DNA from: Actinernus sp. WN-2022 | Taxonomy: Eukaryota > Cnidaria > Anthozoa > Actiniaria > Actinernidae | Length of the DNA: 64,000 nucleotides | NCBI GenBank assembly: GCA_030867875.1 | Contig: JAOWCC010001589.1 | Coordinates: 143,751,745 to 143,815,744 of the forward strand | Reading direction: 5' to 3' | Shown here: positions 36,169 through 44,770 of the stretch, piece after piece | How the letters are laid out: every line of letters begins with the position of its first letter | How positions within the stretch are numbered: the first letter of the stretch is position 1 | Translations under genes and position numbers: made by a program | Notes under the pieces: model-generated | The model's database searches: none | What the model was told of the DNA's origin: nothing | What the model saw: the letters and a program-made list of their open reading frames with translations, nothing else

Positions 36169-36629
36169 ACACTCCAGGAATTGAGGTCATAAATCCATCT
36201 TTAATGTACTGTGGGGATGTGACATCATACACCTTATTAAGCTCCTTGGTGGTCTAGGACTACCTGTCCCAGGCATTGCAGTTTCCGTTGATTTATTGGA
36301 TTACGGTGTAGCAGATACGGAGTATTGCTGGAAGTACTTCTGGAAGACCTTTAATTTGCAGTGGGGTAAAAAATAACTTCATTAGCCACATTCATATGAC
36401 TGTACATTGATCTCCATGTATACAAGCCAGTAAATGCAAAACATAATTATACTGTATACTTATTATTATATGGATGTGAGTGTTTACTGAAAAATAACCC
36501 CTCATACATGTAGCTAGAACTCTGGGTCTTAAATGCTGCATTTTCCATATATCCTCATTTAAAGTGAAAAATATCAATGACATCAAATTTATAATTGTCA
36601 CCCTTACAGCTTTTAACTACAAATATAGT
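36169..36629. other. Intronic DNA, nothing supported
   Basis: Short open stretches such as WKYFWKTFNLQW near 36330-36365 are not flanked by convincing splice sites in phase with the RRM gene. Confidence 0.3.
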
Positions 36630-36957
36630 GCATTTAGCTGGTCCGTCAATCAAACGAGTACCGCCTAGACTTAAGCTGATATTACAGTGGTGTCTACGAA
36701 TAGCAGTCTCAGCGGTATTGAACTGATCGCCTCGCTTAAATGTAATGAAGCGCCATTTAACTTCATTCTTGTATGATGCATGACTAATTTAGATACACAG
36801 TTTGAATAGCGCTTCATTACATTTACAGCTGTAAGCAAGGCTATCAGGTCAATACTGCTAAGACTGCTATTCGTAGATGCCACTGTAATACAAAGCTTTC
36901 AAAGGCATACCGCCTAGTATGAAACAGACTCTGTTTGATTGACGGTCGGCTAAATGC
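36630..36957. mobile_element. MITE with outer TIR and inner foldback
   Basis: The outer ends GCATTTAGCTGGTCCGTCAA and TTGACGGTCGGCTAAATGC are inverted, followed by TACCGCCTAG on both sides. An inner palindrome of about 90-bp arms spans 36687-36895 (ATTACAGTGGTGTCTACGAA). Confidence 0.7.
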
Positions 36958-37216
36958 AATTTTTGACAGTCGCACTACAATGAAAACGTAAAGATGCATG
37001 AAGATCAATTAATCACTGCCGGGTGCCACTGAACGTAAACTTAAACCAGTTATTTACCAAAATTCAATCAACATTTAGGACATTTAGAGTACGTTTCTTG
37101 CATGCAAAGAACAGCATAAATACCCTGGGCATATGGCACGACAACATGTCAAAAGGCCTGACATAGCAGCATTCAGCCGGAAGTCAAATTGATGATTCGG
37201 TAAATTGTGATGTTCC

Positions 37217-37795
37217 CGGGGGGGGGGGGGGGGTACTCCTGTTTGTGACGTATTATGTATGTGCCGCCTGGGTGGGTCAGGGTTTTGAGCTCAGTTTGGG
37301 CAGGTAGGGTCAGGGTTTTGACCTGATTTGGGCAGATCAGGGTCAGGATTTGAGTATAATTTGGGTGCAGTCAGGGTCGGGGTTCAGGATTTTTTAGGCA
37401 GGTAAGGTTCAGTTTTTTTTAGCTACAATGTCAAAAATAATACATTCTGTTGCTGCATTTTGATCGCCTGTCCACATGTAAGCACTGAGGTCCCCTTACA
37501 TTGTGACTTCAGTACTTATCTATGTACTCCATCTGCTGGTTTGTTTACCCAATACCACGTCCCGACTTGAAATGTTCCGTATTTTGGATGCAATCCCGGT
37601 ACGCGGTATACCGGCCGGGATATATATCCGACCGTGTTTTGAAAACAATTTAAAGAAGGGGCAATAAGGTTTTTGTTTTTTTCAAAAAAGGGGGCAATCA
37701 GGGTTTTGGAGCTCGGATTGGGTCAAACAGGGTCAGGATTTGAGTCTCTTTGCCTAACATACATACCCATTTTTCATGTAAGTACTCCCCCGGGT
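37217..37795. mobile_element. MITE with CCCGGGGG/AGTACTCC ends
   Basis: The left end has a long G-run followed by GTACTCCTGTTTGTGACG; the right end has AAGTACTCCCCCGGG. Opposing copies of ATGTATGT / ACATACAT follow inward. The interior is rich in TCAGGGTTTTGA repeats. Confidence 0.55.
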
Positions 37796-38454
37796 GATGT
37801 TATCAGTAAGGTAGCCTCTCTTAGTATTTTTGGGCTACCTGTGTTACCATATGGTACCCTCACTTAGTTGTTTTTCAGTATTTTTCAGTTTTTCACTGTT
37901 TGACTCGTATTCACTCGTGTTCGACTCATGTGGAGTTTTAGATCAGATCGGCAGGAAGAAAGAAAACTTAACTATAGTTTAATAGCCGACCTGAAAACAT
38001 GGGTTTATCGCTAAGTTAATCTAAACTTATTGACTTATTTGACACCTTGTCATCTATTTTGATGTTTGAGGTAATTAAATCCTAGTTTGTGGTTTCCAAA
38101 CTGTCAACACTCACGTTGGAATGCATCATGTCATTTCATCCAAGAAAATCAGACGCCTCTCAGACAGGCGTCTGGTTTTCTCGAGGTTACTATTTTAACT
38201 ATAGTAAAAAAAATATTAACCATAGTTTGGCTGGTTTACTACAGTTAACGTCTCAGTGTGACCTCAGCCATTGACTGTTTAACCAGTCCAACTTTCAACA
38301 CTATAAAACAAAATTGTGACAACAAAAAGTCTAGTTTTAAAGAGCAATCGGAAACTGAGAATGAGGGCAACGGCAGTTCTGCATACTAATGACAAAAATA
38401 TAAGCTTAATTTAATACTGTAGATTGTTGTACTTTCTGAAATGAAACAAAATTA
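37796..38454. other. Intronic DNA left of the virus
   Basis: A short CAGACGCCTCTCAGACAGGCGTCTG hairpin lies at about 38147-38173. No gene supported. Confidence 0.4.
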
Positions 38455-38459
38455 CACTG
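38455..38459. other. Target-site duplication CACTG, left
   Basis: CACTG abuts the left end of the element and is repeated at 55569-55573. Polintons usually give 6-bp duplications; here only five bases match (ACACTG left, CACTGT right). 4-6 bp is the range for retrovirus-type integrases. Confidence 0.7.
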
Positions 38460-38660
38460 AGTAGTATGAACAATGGGGGTTCTGGCCCACCTTGGGAACA
38501 AGTTGTGCAAGGAAGTCAAAAAGTGAATTCAGAAATCCACTTTTTGACTTCCTTGCACAACTTGTTCCCAAGTTTTTCCAGAACCCCCATTGTTCATACT
38601 ACTTTATCCACAGTGTTGCCCAAAATTGTCACTAGACATTCTTACACCTAAAAATCCAAA
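38460..38660 (+). repeat. Left terminal inverted repeat (~201 bp)
   Basis: It matches the reverse complement of 55367-55568 almost perfectly; differences appear only in the inner 30 bp (for example GACATTCTTACACC versus GACATCCTTGCACC). The outer 144 bp (38460-38603) is itself a palindrome: AGTAGTATGAACAATGG at the edge is complemented at its inner boundary, with stems of 26 and 34 bp, a small asymmetric bulge (CCCACC/GTTTTT) and a 12-nt centre. The element starts with AG, as Polinton termini do. Confidence 0.92.
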
Positions 38661-38713
38661 AGTGTGGACCTATTAGAGAAATGATTCTATACTGTATATC
38701 GATCTCTTCCACT

Positions 38714-38779
38714 ATGGATAATATATCGTACCTCCCTCTAGAAATCTTGACTAAGATCGTAGAGTATGCCGACCAATGA
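38714..38779 (+). pseudogene. Orphan F-box gene start (22 codons) beside the left TIR
   Basis: It opens MDNISYLPLEILTKIV and stops after 21 residues. This and its upstream ~60 bp are an inverted near-copy of the start of the F-box/ankyrin gene at 54117. It shows that left and right arms once shared a longer repeat or exchanged sequence. No downstream ankyrin sequence follows. Confidence 0.7.
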
Positions 38780-38781
38780 TT

Positions 38782-38824
38782 TTTACTCAACATGACAGTA
38801 CCACTTAAACATATAGCTCCACTA
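38782..38824 (+). promoter_or_regulatory. Candidate early promoter of the zinc-finger gene
   Basis: TTTACTCAACAT, then ACCACTTAAACATATAGCTCC and ACTA. The same ordered blocks occur at 39071-39112 before the polymerase. It lies about 20 bp upstream of the 38845 ATG. The shared sequence is seen; the promoter role is inferred. Confidence 0.5.
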
Positions 38825-38844
38825 AGATATATGACCCATATGAG

Positions 38845-39054
38845 ATGGAGTGCGAGAAGTGTGGAAGAGTATTTAAGAGGAGTTGGAATCTGGAACGCCA
38901 TCGAGAGAATCGCAAAACCCCGTGCGTTAGGGTCCCAAAGCAATACATTTGTGAGAGTTGTGGCGGAGAGCTAAGCTGCTACTCTGCCTTGTATAGACAC
39001 AAGAAGAACAACTGTCCTACCTACCACCCTAAACCCATCGTTAACGAAAACTAG
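38845..39054 (+). CDS. Small CCHC-type zinc-finger protein
   Basis: 69 residues with two zinc-binding modules. Cys3, Cys6, His19 and Cys27 form the first (ECEKCGRVFKRSWNLERH); Cys36, Cys39, His52 and Cys57 form the second (CESCGGELSCYSALYRHKK). Spacing is that of C2H2 fingers with cysteine as the last ligand. It is the first gene from the left end, same strand as the polymerase and about 80 bp before it, and shares its upstream motif. A DNA-binding regulator or replication accessory role is likely but inferred. Lysine- and asparagine-rich tail. Confidence 0.7.
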   Translation: MECEKCGRVFKRSWNLERHRENRKTPCVRVPKQYICESCGGELSCYSALYRHKKNNCPTYHPKPIVNEN

Positions 39055-39070
39055 GCACACACATACGCAT

Positions 39071-39112
39071 TTACTCAATATCGTATAACCATTTAAACAT
39101 ATAGCTCCACTA
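39071..39112 (+). promoter_or_regulatory. Candidate early promoter of polB
   Basis: TTTACTCAATAT, then ACCATTTAAACATATAGCTC and CACTA, followed by TAGTATACG just before the ATG at 39133. It differs from the 38782 copy at only a few bases in the core, although the downstream genes are unrelated. Confidence 0.5.
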
Positions 39113-39132
39113 TAGTATACGCCCGCCCCAAT

Positions 39133-42100
39133 ATGGAACACCTCACATTTGAGCGAACCCATCGGACCATCGGTAAGTATCTACGTGGGTGGCAGATGGA
39201 CGTCCCCGTAGGCCACAAACTAGGTGTTGACCCAAGGGCCTTCCTAGAAGGCACACGCCACGACATTCATCAGAAATTGGTGGAAGAAGTCGACGACCTA
39301 CGTGGCGTGAAGTTTCAACTCGCTCTGAAGGTGATGCTCAGGAAGGACCATCCAGACGGTAGCAGCGAGTCTACTGACCCTACGATGCGCCACAACCAGG
39401 AGATCGTCATGCAGACCGACGAGATTCATGAGGCCTTAGACAGAGTCATACCAACGATTCTAGAGCGTCTCGAGAAGTGGACGAATAGGGGCTCTGGATG
39501 GGTTGTCGACCACATCATCCTTCTCTATCTAAACATCGCTCTCTACCAACCCTTGAGAGGTGGATCCTACATCGAACTACCTCCGGAAGTTGCGAGTAAG
39601 AAAGCAGTGATAAATGTAAGGAACAACGACGACAACTGCTTTCGTTGGACACTACGCTCAGCAATGTTTCCAGTTTCGAAACACCCACAGAGGACGTCAA
39701 AGTATCGAGAAAACGATGGGTTGAAATTAGATTGGCTTAGCCTACCAACGCCAATCTCACAAATAACGCGCGTGGAGAAGCAACTCAACCTCGCAATCAA
39801 TGTCTTCGGCTGGGAGGAAGGTGTGGTGGTAGTCTACAGGATTAGCAAGCAATGTGGGGACATCCCACGCATCAACATGCTGATCATAGGGAAGTCCGGA
39901 AAGTACCACTATGCCTGGATTAAGGACTTGAACCGCCTCCTCTACAACCATAGCAAACACCGCGGGAGGAAACACTTTTGCGAGCAATGCCTACATGGGT
40001 ACTGCCGAGAAGACCTCCTTGAAGCCCACAAGCCCGAGTGTCAAGGTATAGGGGGAACCGCCGTGAGAGTGGAAATGCCTAAAGAGGGCGAAAACAAGCT
40101 CTCCTTCCAAAACCACCACAGACAGCTACCAGCTCCATACGTTATCTACGCTGACTTTGAGGCTTTGACCACGAAGATCGCAGGACCAGAGTTGGACCCC
40201 ACAAAGAGCAACACTCAGAACACACAACATCATGTGGCTTGTGGCTTTGGCTACGTCGTGGTGCGATGCGATGGTCATACAGAGCCTCCAGTCGTTTACA
40301 GAGGTCGGGATGCCGCAAAACGGTTCCTGGAGGCAATGCAACGAGAAGAATCGAGGATCAAGGTAGCTTTGGAAAATCCCAAAGCAATACGGATGACCCC
40401 AGAGAATTGGTTTGCCCACAATACGGCCACAATCTGCCATGTGTGTGAGAAGCCACTCTACAGTGACTCGGTTCGCGACCATTGCCACATCACAGGCAAG
40501 TACAGAGGCGCAGCCCACAATGCTTGTAACCTCAAGCTGCGGTTGAACCCCAAAACCACAACCATACCAGTCATGTTCCACAACTTGCGGGGTTACGACG
40601 CGCATCTAATGATGCAGGCTATTTCCAAGACGAGGGGGGAGATCACGTGTATTCCCAATAACACGGAGAAGTACATATCGTTCTCCCTAGGCCAACTGCG
40701 ATTCATCGACAGCGCTCAATTCCTCTTGGCATCCCTAGACAAGCTGGTGTCATCCAACCAGCCAGAAGCCTTCCAGATTACTGCTCAGTATGAGCCTAGT
40801 GTAGAGCGGCAACGCCTGCTTTTGCGAAAAGGCATCTACCCGTATGAGTATATGGATAGCTGGAATCGGTTCGCAGATCCACTCCCACCACAATCCGACT
40901 TCTACAGCAAGCTATCGACTGAAGGCATTTCCGAGGAGGACTACGAACACGCTCAAAAGGTCTGGAACGCCTTCGACTGCAAAGATATGGGAGATTACCA
41001 CGACCTATATCTCCGAACTGATGTGCTTCTCCTGGCGGATGTCTTTGAGACCTTTCGGGAAACGTGCCTACGCCAATACGGATTAGATCCAGCTCACTAC
41101 TATACGAGTCCTGGTCTCTCTTGGGATGCGCTCTTGAAAACTACAGGTGTGGAGCTCGAGCTGCTTGTGGACTATGACCAGCATCTCTTCGTAGAGAAGG
41201 GTCTACGTGGTGGAATATCTATGGTATCCAAGAGACACGCCAAGGCCAACAATCCTCTGGTTGAGTGCCATGACCAATCCAAGCCCACAACGTACATCCA
41301 GTACCTCGATGCCAACAACCTATATGGATGGGCGATGAGTCAGCCACTACCAACGGGAGGCTTCGGGTGGGTAGAGGACCTTCGAGGACTCGCCAATGCC
41401 ATAGTGGACTGTCCATCTGACAGCCCTAAGGGCTACATACTAGAAGTGGATCTCGAATACCCACAAGAACTCCACAACGCGCACAATGCCTATCCGCTAG
41501 CACCAGAGCGCATGAAGATCCCAAAGGAGTGGATGTCCGAATATCAGTGCAACCTCAAAGGTACGTCAATAGAGGTTGAAAAGTTGGTGCCGAACCTCCA
41601 CGACAAAGAGCGATACGTACTCCACTACCGCAATCTACAGCTTTACCTATCCCTAGGCATGCATCTCAAGAAGATTCACAGAGCACTACGATTTGACCAA
41701 AGTCCATGGATGGAGCCTTACATCCGAAAGAACACTGACCTTCGTAAACTGGCTACGAGCGACTTCGAGAAAGACCTCTACAAACTGATGAACAACAGCG
41801 TCTTCGGCAAAACCATGGAGAACTTACGCAAGCGTGTAAATGTCGATCTAGTGCGTGCCAGCGAAGAGGATAAACTTAGACACCTGATTGCCAGCCCAAC
41901 CTTCGCACGGGCAAACATCTTCGATGATGATCTGGCAGCCCTGCATATGCATAAGAGTCGACTGATTTTGAACCGTCCAGTCTACGTGGGGATGAGCATT
42001 CTTGACCTCTCAAAGCATCTGATGTACGACTTCTACTACAACCAACTGCTTGGACAGTATGGAGACCGATGCCAACTGATGTATACAGACACGGACAGTT

Positions 42101-42564
42101 TACTCCTTGTGATCCAGACAGACGATGTGTATGCCGACATGGCTACCCACGAAGATCTCTATGACACATCTGACTACCCTAAGGAGCATCCACTTGGAAA
42201 GATGAAGGACGAGTGTGCCGGGCGCCCAATCGCTGAGTACGTAGGCCTTCGACCGAAGATGTATTCTATCCTAGAGGCTGATGAGAAAAGCATAAGGAAG
42301 GCTAAAGGCATCCGCAAGGTAGTCGTAAAGAAGCACATCCGCCACGAGCAGTACAAAGAGTCGCTATTTGCTAAGAAGACCTTCAGGCATGGGATGGATG
42401 TACTACGATCGGAAGGCCACCACATCTATGGGCAGCACATTAATAAGGTATCCCTTTCACCATTTGACTCCAAGCGTTGGATCCATAATAATGGAATCGA
42501 TACATTAGCCTATGGACATAAAAACTTAGACATGGATGATTTCATTTACGAGCTGCTACACTAG
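39133..42564 (+). CDS. POLB: Protein-primed family B DNA polymerase
   Basis: 1143 residues, the usual size for Polinton/adintovirus polymerases. An N-terminal domain (1-330) ends in a Cys2His-Cys finger (HFCEQCLHGYCREDLLEAHK, ~281-303). The 3'-5' exonuclease has Exo I at ~340 (YADFEAL), Exo II at ~482-490 (FHNLRGYDAHLM) and Exo III at ~625-636 (YLRTDVLLLAD). Between Exo I and II sits an HNH-like module (ICHVCEKP..RDHCHITGKYRGAAHNACN, ~434-466). Polymerase motifs are A at ~725-734 (YLDANNLYGWAM), B at ~884-894 (KLMNNSVFGKT) and C at ~983-989 (MYTDTDS). All catalytic acidic residues are present and the frame is unbroken. It replicates the linear genome from a terminal-protein primer. Its end overlaps the integrase end by 23 bp, convergent. 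Confidence 0.97.
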   Translation: MEHLTFERTHRTIGKYLRGWQMDVPVGHKLGVDPRAFLEGTRHDIHQKLVEEVDDLRGVKFQLALKVMLRKDHPDGSSESTDPTMRHNQEIVMQTDEIHEALDRVIPTILERLEKWTNRGSGWVVDHIILLYLNIALYQPLRGGSYIELPPEVASKKAVINVRNNDDNCFRWTLRSAMFPVSKHPQRTSKYRENDGLKLDWLSLPTPISQITRVEKQLNLAINVFGWEEGVVVVYRISKQCGDIPRINMLIIGKSGKYHYAWIKDLNRLLYNHSKHRGRKHFCEQCLHGYCREDLLEAHKPECQGIGGTAVRVEMPKEGENKLSFQNHHRQLPAPYVIYADFEALTTKIAGPELDPTKSNTQNTQHHVACGFGYVVVRCDGHTEPPVVYRGRDAAKRFLEAMQREESRIKVALENPKAIRMTPENWFAHNTATICHVCEKPLYSDSVRDHCHITGKYRGAAHNACNLKLRLNPKTTTIPVMFHNLRGYDAHLMMQAISKTRGEITCIPNNTEKYISFSLGQLRFIDSAQFLLASLDKLVSSNQPEAFQITAQYEPSVERQRLLLRKGIYPYEYMDSWNRFADPLPPQSDFYSKLSTEGISEEDYEHAQKVWNAFDCKDMGDYHDLYLRTDVLLLADVFETFRETCLRQYGLDPAHYYTSPGLSWDALLKTTGVELELLVDYDQHLFVEKGLRGGISMVSKRHAKANNPLVECHDQSKPTTYIQYLDANNLYGWAMSQPLPTGGFGWVEDLRGLANAIVDCPSDSPKGYILEVDLEYPQELHNAHNAYPLAPERMKIPKEWMSEYQCNLKGTSIEVEKLVPNLHDKERYVLHYRNLQLYLSLGMHLKKIHRALRFDQSPWMEPYIRKNTDLRKLATSDFEKDLYKLMNNSVFGKTMENLRKRVNVDLVRASEEDKLRHLIASPTFARANIFDDDLAALHMHKSRLILNRPVYVGMSILDLSKHLMYDFYYNQLLGQYGDRCQLMYTDTDSLLLVIQTDDVYADMATHEDLYDTSDYPKEHPLGKMKDECAGRPIAEYVGLRPKMYSILEADEKSIRKAKGIRKVVVKKHIRHEQYKESLFAKKTFRHGMDVLRSEGHHIYGQHINKVSLSPFDSKRWIHNNGIDTLAYGHKNLDMDDFIYELLH

Positions 42565-43594
42565 GCACGAACAGGATGCCTCTTGGTGGTAGTTCCGTAT
42601 CTGGTGGAACGACTTGTAGCTCTTCACGAACGAATCCACGTTTGGGTGCGTCCTTCTCCCCTTCTTGCTTCGCGAGGTAGTACAGCACAGGCTGTCCCGA
42701 AGATACTACACTTCGTGAAATAGCGTATATCTGTAAACTCCACACAGGATCAGTAGCTCTACGTTTTTCACCCCCTTCCAATTCTCCTGGTGCGTAGAGA
42801 TATCGAACTAAGACGTCGAATGGTAGGCGCTCTTCTCTCAATCCAACAGCGCGCGAATATGTAGGAGTCTTTAGGTCTACTTGCTGCGTCACTACGGAAT
42901 TCGAAGGCTCCTTTCCTGTAAGTCGAGTCACCTCACTGTTCAGGGCTTTGATAACCATTGGTAAACGAACTACCCATTCTCTACTACGCGTATCCGATCC
43001 TTCCGAAGTAAGTACCATCTCTTGTGCATATTGATATCCAAACAATCTCTCAGCTAGTGTTCTATTCGCTCGTTCGACGAAGCCTTGCGCTCTATGATTA
43101 CCAGCCTCACCTCGTTGAACTTTCGTACCATGTAGTTCTAGAGTTTCAGACATACGCCCCATGAATTCTCTACCAGGATCTACTTGCAACGTCTTTGGCC
43201 ATTCGAGTGGACTACGTTTGTAGATTCGTTCGAATGCAGCAGCGACTTCACCACTATCTTTAGACGCTAAAGGTTCGGCTTCTTTGTATCGAGAAGCTAC
43301 GTCGATTACTACTAAAGCGTACTTGTATAGCTTTCGTCCACGCCCAGGTCGATCGTGTGGTAAGAATATCAAATCAGCTTGGTGGACTTCGTTTGGTTTC
43401 GATACAGTCCAATGCGGTCGTGGAATGTGCTTTGGTGGTGGTAGATATACTTGCCATATAGATTGCTTTTCCAACCAACTCCTAGCTACGTCTTCTGATG
43501 CTTTCGCTGCTACCGATAGCTTGTCAATTGCAGAGTGACCTTTCCAATAGCCCATAGGACCATAGAAGATATTCGCAAGTTTAGAATCCATCAT
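42542..43594 (-). CDS. INT: Retrovirus-type DDE integrase
   Basis: The frame opens further upstream, at 43660, but the first 22 codons lie in a T-rich tract read as Phe/Leu. The MMDSKLANIFYGPMGYWKGH start (ATG at 43594 or 43591) fits Polinton integrases. The catalytic core has Asp in VHQADLIFLP, the second Asp in LQVDPGREFMG, and Glu in QGFVERANRTLAE, with about 65 and 34 residues between them: the D,D-35-E arrangement of retroviral and Ty3 integrases. The C-terminal ~100 residues (PVWSLQIYAI, ending in PPRGILFVP) are the family's basic tail; no chromodomain is visible here. It inserts the element with a short target duplication, consistent with the flanking CACTG. Confidence 0.93.
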   Translation of the reverse strand: MMDSKLANIFYGPMGYWKGHSAIDKLSVAAKASEDVARSWLEKQSIWQVYLPPPKHIPRPHWTVSKPNEVHQADLIFLPHDRPGRGRKLYKYALVVIDVASRYKEAEPLASKDSGEVAAAFERIYKRSPLEWPKTLQVDPGREFMGRMSETLELHGTKVQRGEAGNHRAQGFVERANRTLAERLFGYQYAQEMVLTSEGSDTRSREWVVRLPMVIKALNSEVTRLTGKEPSNSVVTQQVDLKTPTYSRAVGLREERLPFDVLVRYLYAPGELEGGEKRRATDPVWSLQIYAISRSVVSSGQPVLYYLAKQEGEKDAPKRGFVREELQVVPPDTELPPRGILFVPSVAARK

Positions 43595-43619
43595 GCATCT
43601 ATACATTCTAACCTTCAAC

Positions 43620-43735
43620 AGATGAAGAAAAAAAAAAGAAAAGAATAAGAACCTATCCAACCAGTCCTTATTCCTTTCTTTTTTTTTTTTTTTCTTCTTT
43701 TTTTTCTTTCTTTTTTTCTTTTTTCTTTTTTTTCG
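43620..43735. other. Poly-T/poly-pyrimidine tract
   Basis: More than 100 bp of almost pure T with scattered C, broken by TTATTCC, immediately before the integrase start on the minus strand. It may act as a spacer or a termination region for the minus-strand cluster to its right. Similar tracts occur at 52738-52755 and 54208-54223 between other genes. Confidence 0.4.
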
Positions 43736-43739
43736 TATT

Positions 43740-43920
43740 TCTTAGTAGTGACCTAGTAGTATCTAGTAGCCTAGTAGTTGCCTAGTAGTTGCCTAGTAGT
43801 AGTACCTAGTACGTTCCTAGTAGAACCTAATACGTTTCTAGTACGTATCTAGTTGCCTAGTAGTTGCCTAGTAGTTGCCTAGTAGTTGCCTAGTAGTAGT
43901 ACCTAGTACGTTCCTAGTAG
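43740..43920. repeat. Irregular CTAGTAGTTGC / CTAGTACGTTC repeats
   Basis: 11-12-bp units sharing CCTAGTA, less regular than the following array and probably its degenerate edge. Confidence 0.75.
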
Positions 43921-44100
43921 TACCTAGTACGTTACCTAGTACGTTACCTAGTACGTTACCTAGTACGTTACCTAGTACGTTACCTAGTACGTTACCTAGT
44001 ACGTTACCTAGTACGTTACCTAGTACGTTACCTAGTACGTTACCTAGTACGTTACCTAGTACGTTACCTAGTACGTTACCTAGTACGTTACCTAGTGCAT
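43921..44100. repeat. Perfect 12-bp satellite, 15 copies
   Basis: TACCTAGTACGT is repeated 15 times without a mismatch until the last unit (TACCTAGTGCAT). Because 12 is a multiple of three, frames stay open on both strands: the minus strand from an ATG at 44110 would give Gly-Asn-Val-Leu repeats, the plus strand Leu-Pro-Ser-Thr. Whether either is translated is unknown. Confidence 0.95.
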
Positions 44101-44373
44101 CTATAGCCATCTACTAATAGCGTATCCAGCGCCTAGCATTCCACCACCGACGTAGAGCAACTCACCAGTCTTCTGATTGTTTGAGGGTCGATAGTAGTCA
44201 GATAAGCGGGGTTCTTTCATTCCTTCGAGCCGTTTAAGCGCCTTACGTAACTTATCGGATTGCACGAAGGCTTTGTTGGTATCTCTTTGAACATTGTATG
44301 CGTCGCGTTCAAGACCTTCCTGATTTTGTGCAAAGTCGTATAGTCTTTGACGTTCGATTCTATATGCTGTCAT
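44101..44373 (-). CDS. Coiled-coil protein with C-terminal membrane segment
   Basis: 90 residues. A charged helical region (RIERQRLYDFAQNQEGLERD..QSDKLRKALKRLEG, ~5-52) is followed by a short hydrophobic C-terminus (LLYVGGGMLGAGYAISRWL). The same frame extends upstream of the ATG by about 14 codons of similar charged helix before a stop. The upstream 41-codon ORF ends in a matching charged stretch in another frame, so this may be the C-terminal part of one broken gene. Last gene of the minus-strand morphogenesis cluster; function unknown. Confidence 0.55.
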   Translation of the reverse strand: MTAYRIERQRLYDFAQNQEGLERDAYNVQRDTNKAFVQSDKLRKALKRLEGMKEPRLSDYYRPSNNQKTGELLYVGGGMLGAGYAISRWL

Positions 44374-44398
44374 TTCAGATTCTTGTCTTTCGATGGCC

Positions 44399-44524
44399 CT
44401 ATCGTGTCTCTCGTTCTGTATCTATATCACCCTTTCCAATCATTCTAGCTAGTATGCCACCACCAGTAAATGCCGTCGCATTCAAAACGGCGCCGAAAAC
44501 TGTCATAGCAATTGCTGCCGCCAT
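44399..44524 (-). CDS. 41-residue membrane ORF, possible N-terminus of the next gene
   Basis: It starts at ATG 44524 inside TAATG, so its start overlaps the stop of the upstream 69-residue ORF by one base, a typical coupled arrangement. Sequence: MAAAIAMTVFGAVLNATAFT followed by GGGILARMIGKG and a charged end. One hydrophobic segment. It ends about 25 bp before the 44373 ATG, whose frame already carries coiled-coil codons. Either a tiny gene or the front half of a frame-broken one. Confidence 0.45.
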   Translation of the reverse strand: MAAAIAMTVFGAVLNATAFTGGGILARMIGKGDIDTERETR

Positions 44525-44733
44525 TATGGTATGATCTTTTGTTTCTCAAGATATTGTTTCGCGTATAAGCTACCAAGTATCACGGCGTTCCACTTTGCGA
44601 AATTTACTAGGGAAGAAGAAGGATAATTAAGCATGGATTCCTTGGTAGTCTTTTTTACGATCCACCCGATGCCAGTAGCAAGTCCAACGATTATCACTGC
44701 ATCGGTTGCCGTCTTAATCAATTCTTTATCCAT
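44524..44733 (-). CDS. Small one- or two-helix membrane protein
   Basis: 69 residues: MDKELIKTATDAVIIVGLAT, with a hydrophobic helix (AVIIVGLATGIGWIV, ~12-26), then KKTTKES and a second weaker hydrophobic patch (WNAVILGSLYAKQYL). CATACTTATATATG lies just upstream of the ATG as a possible TATA element. Its position in the capsid-gene cluster suggests a minor virion or assembly component. No family recognised. Confidence 0.6.
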   Translation of the reverse strand: MDKELIKTATDAVIIVGLATGIGWIVKKTTKESMLNYPSSSLVNFAKWNAVILGSLYAKQYLEKQKIIP

Positions 44734-44770
44734 CTCGACATATATAAGTATGGTCTCTAGTCTCTAAGAG

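Noticed and set aside
36250..36370. Additional exon of the RRM gene near 36.3 kb
   Set aside because: No splice sites in the phase required, and exon 2 to exon 3 already completes the RRM fold.
43595..43660. Upstream start of the integrase at 43660
   Set aside because: The extra residues translate the poly-T tract (Phe/Leu run). The Met pair at 43594/43591 is more plausible.
43868..44117. 80-residue repeat proteins on both strands of the 12-bp array (GNVL and LPST repeats)
   Set aside because: Any stop-free 12-bp repeat gives such frames on both strands. No independent evidence of translation.
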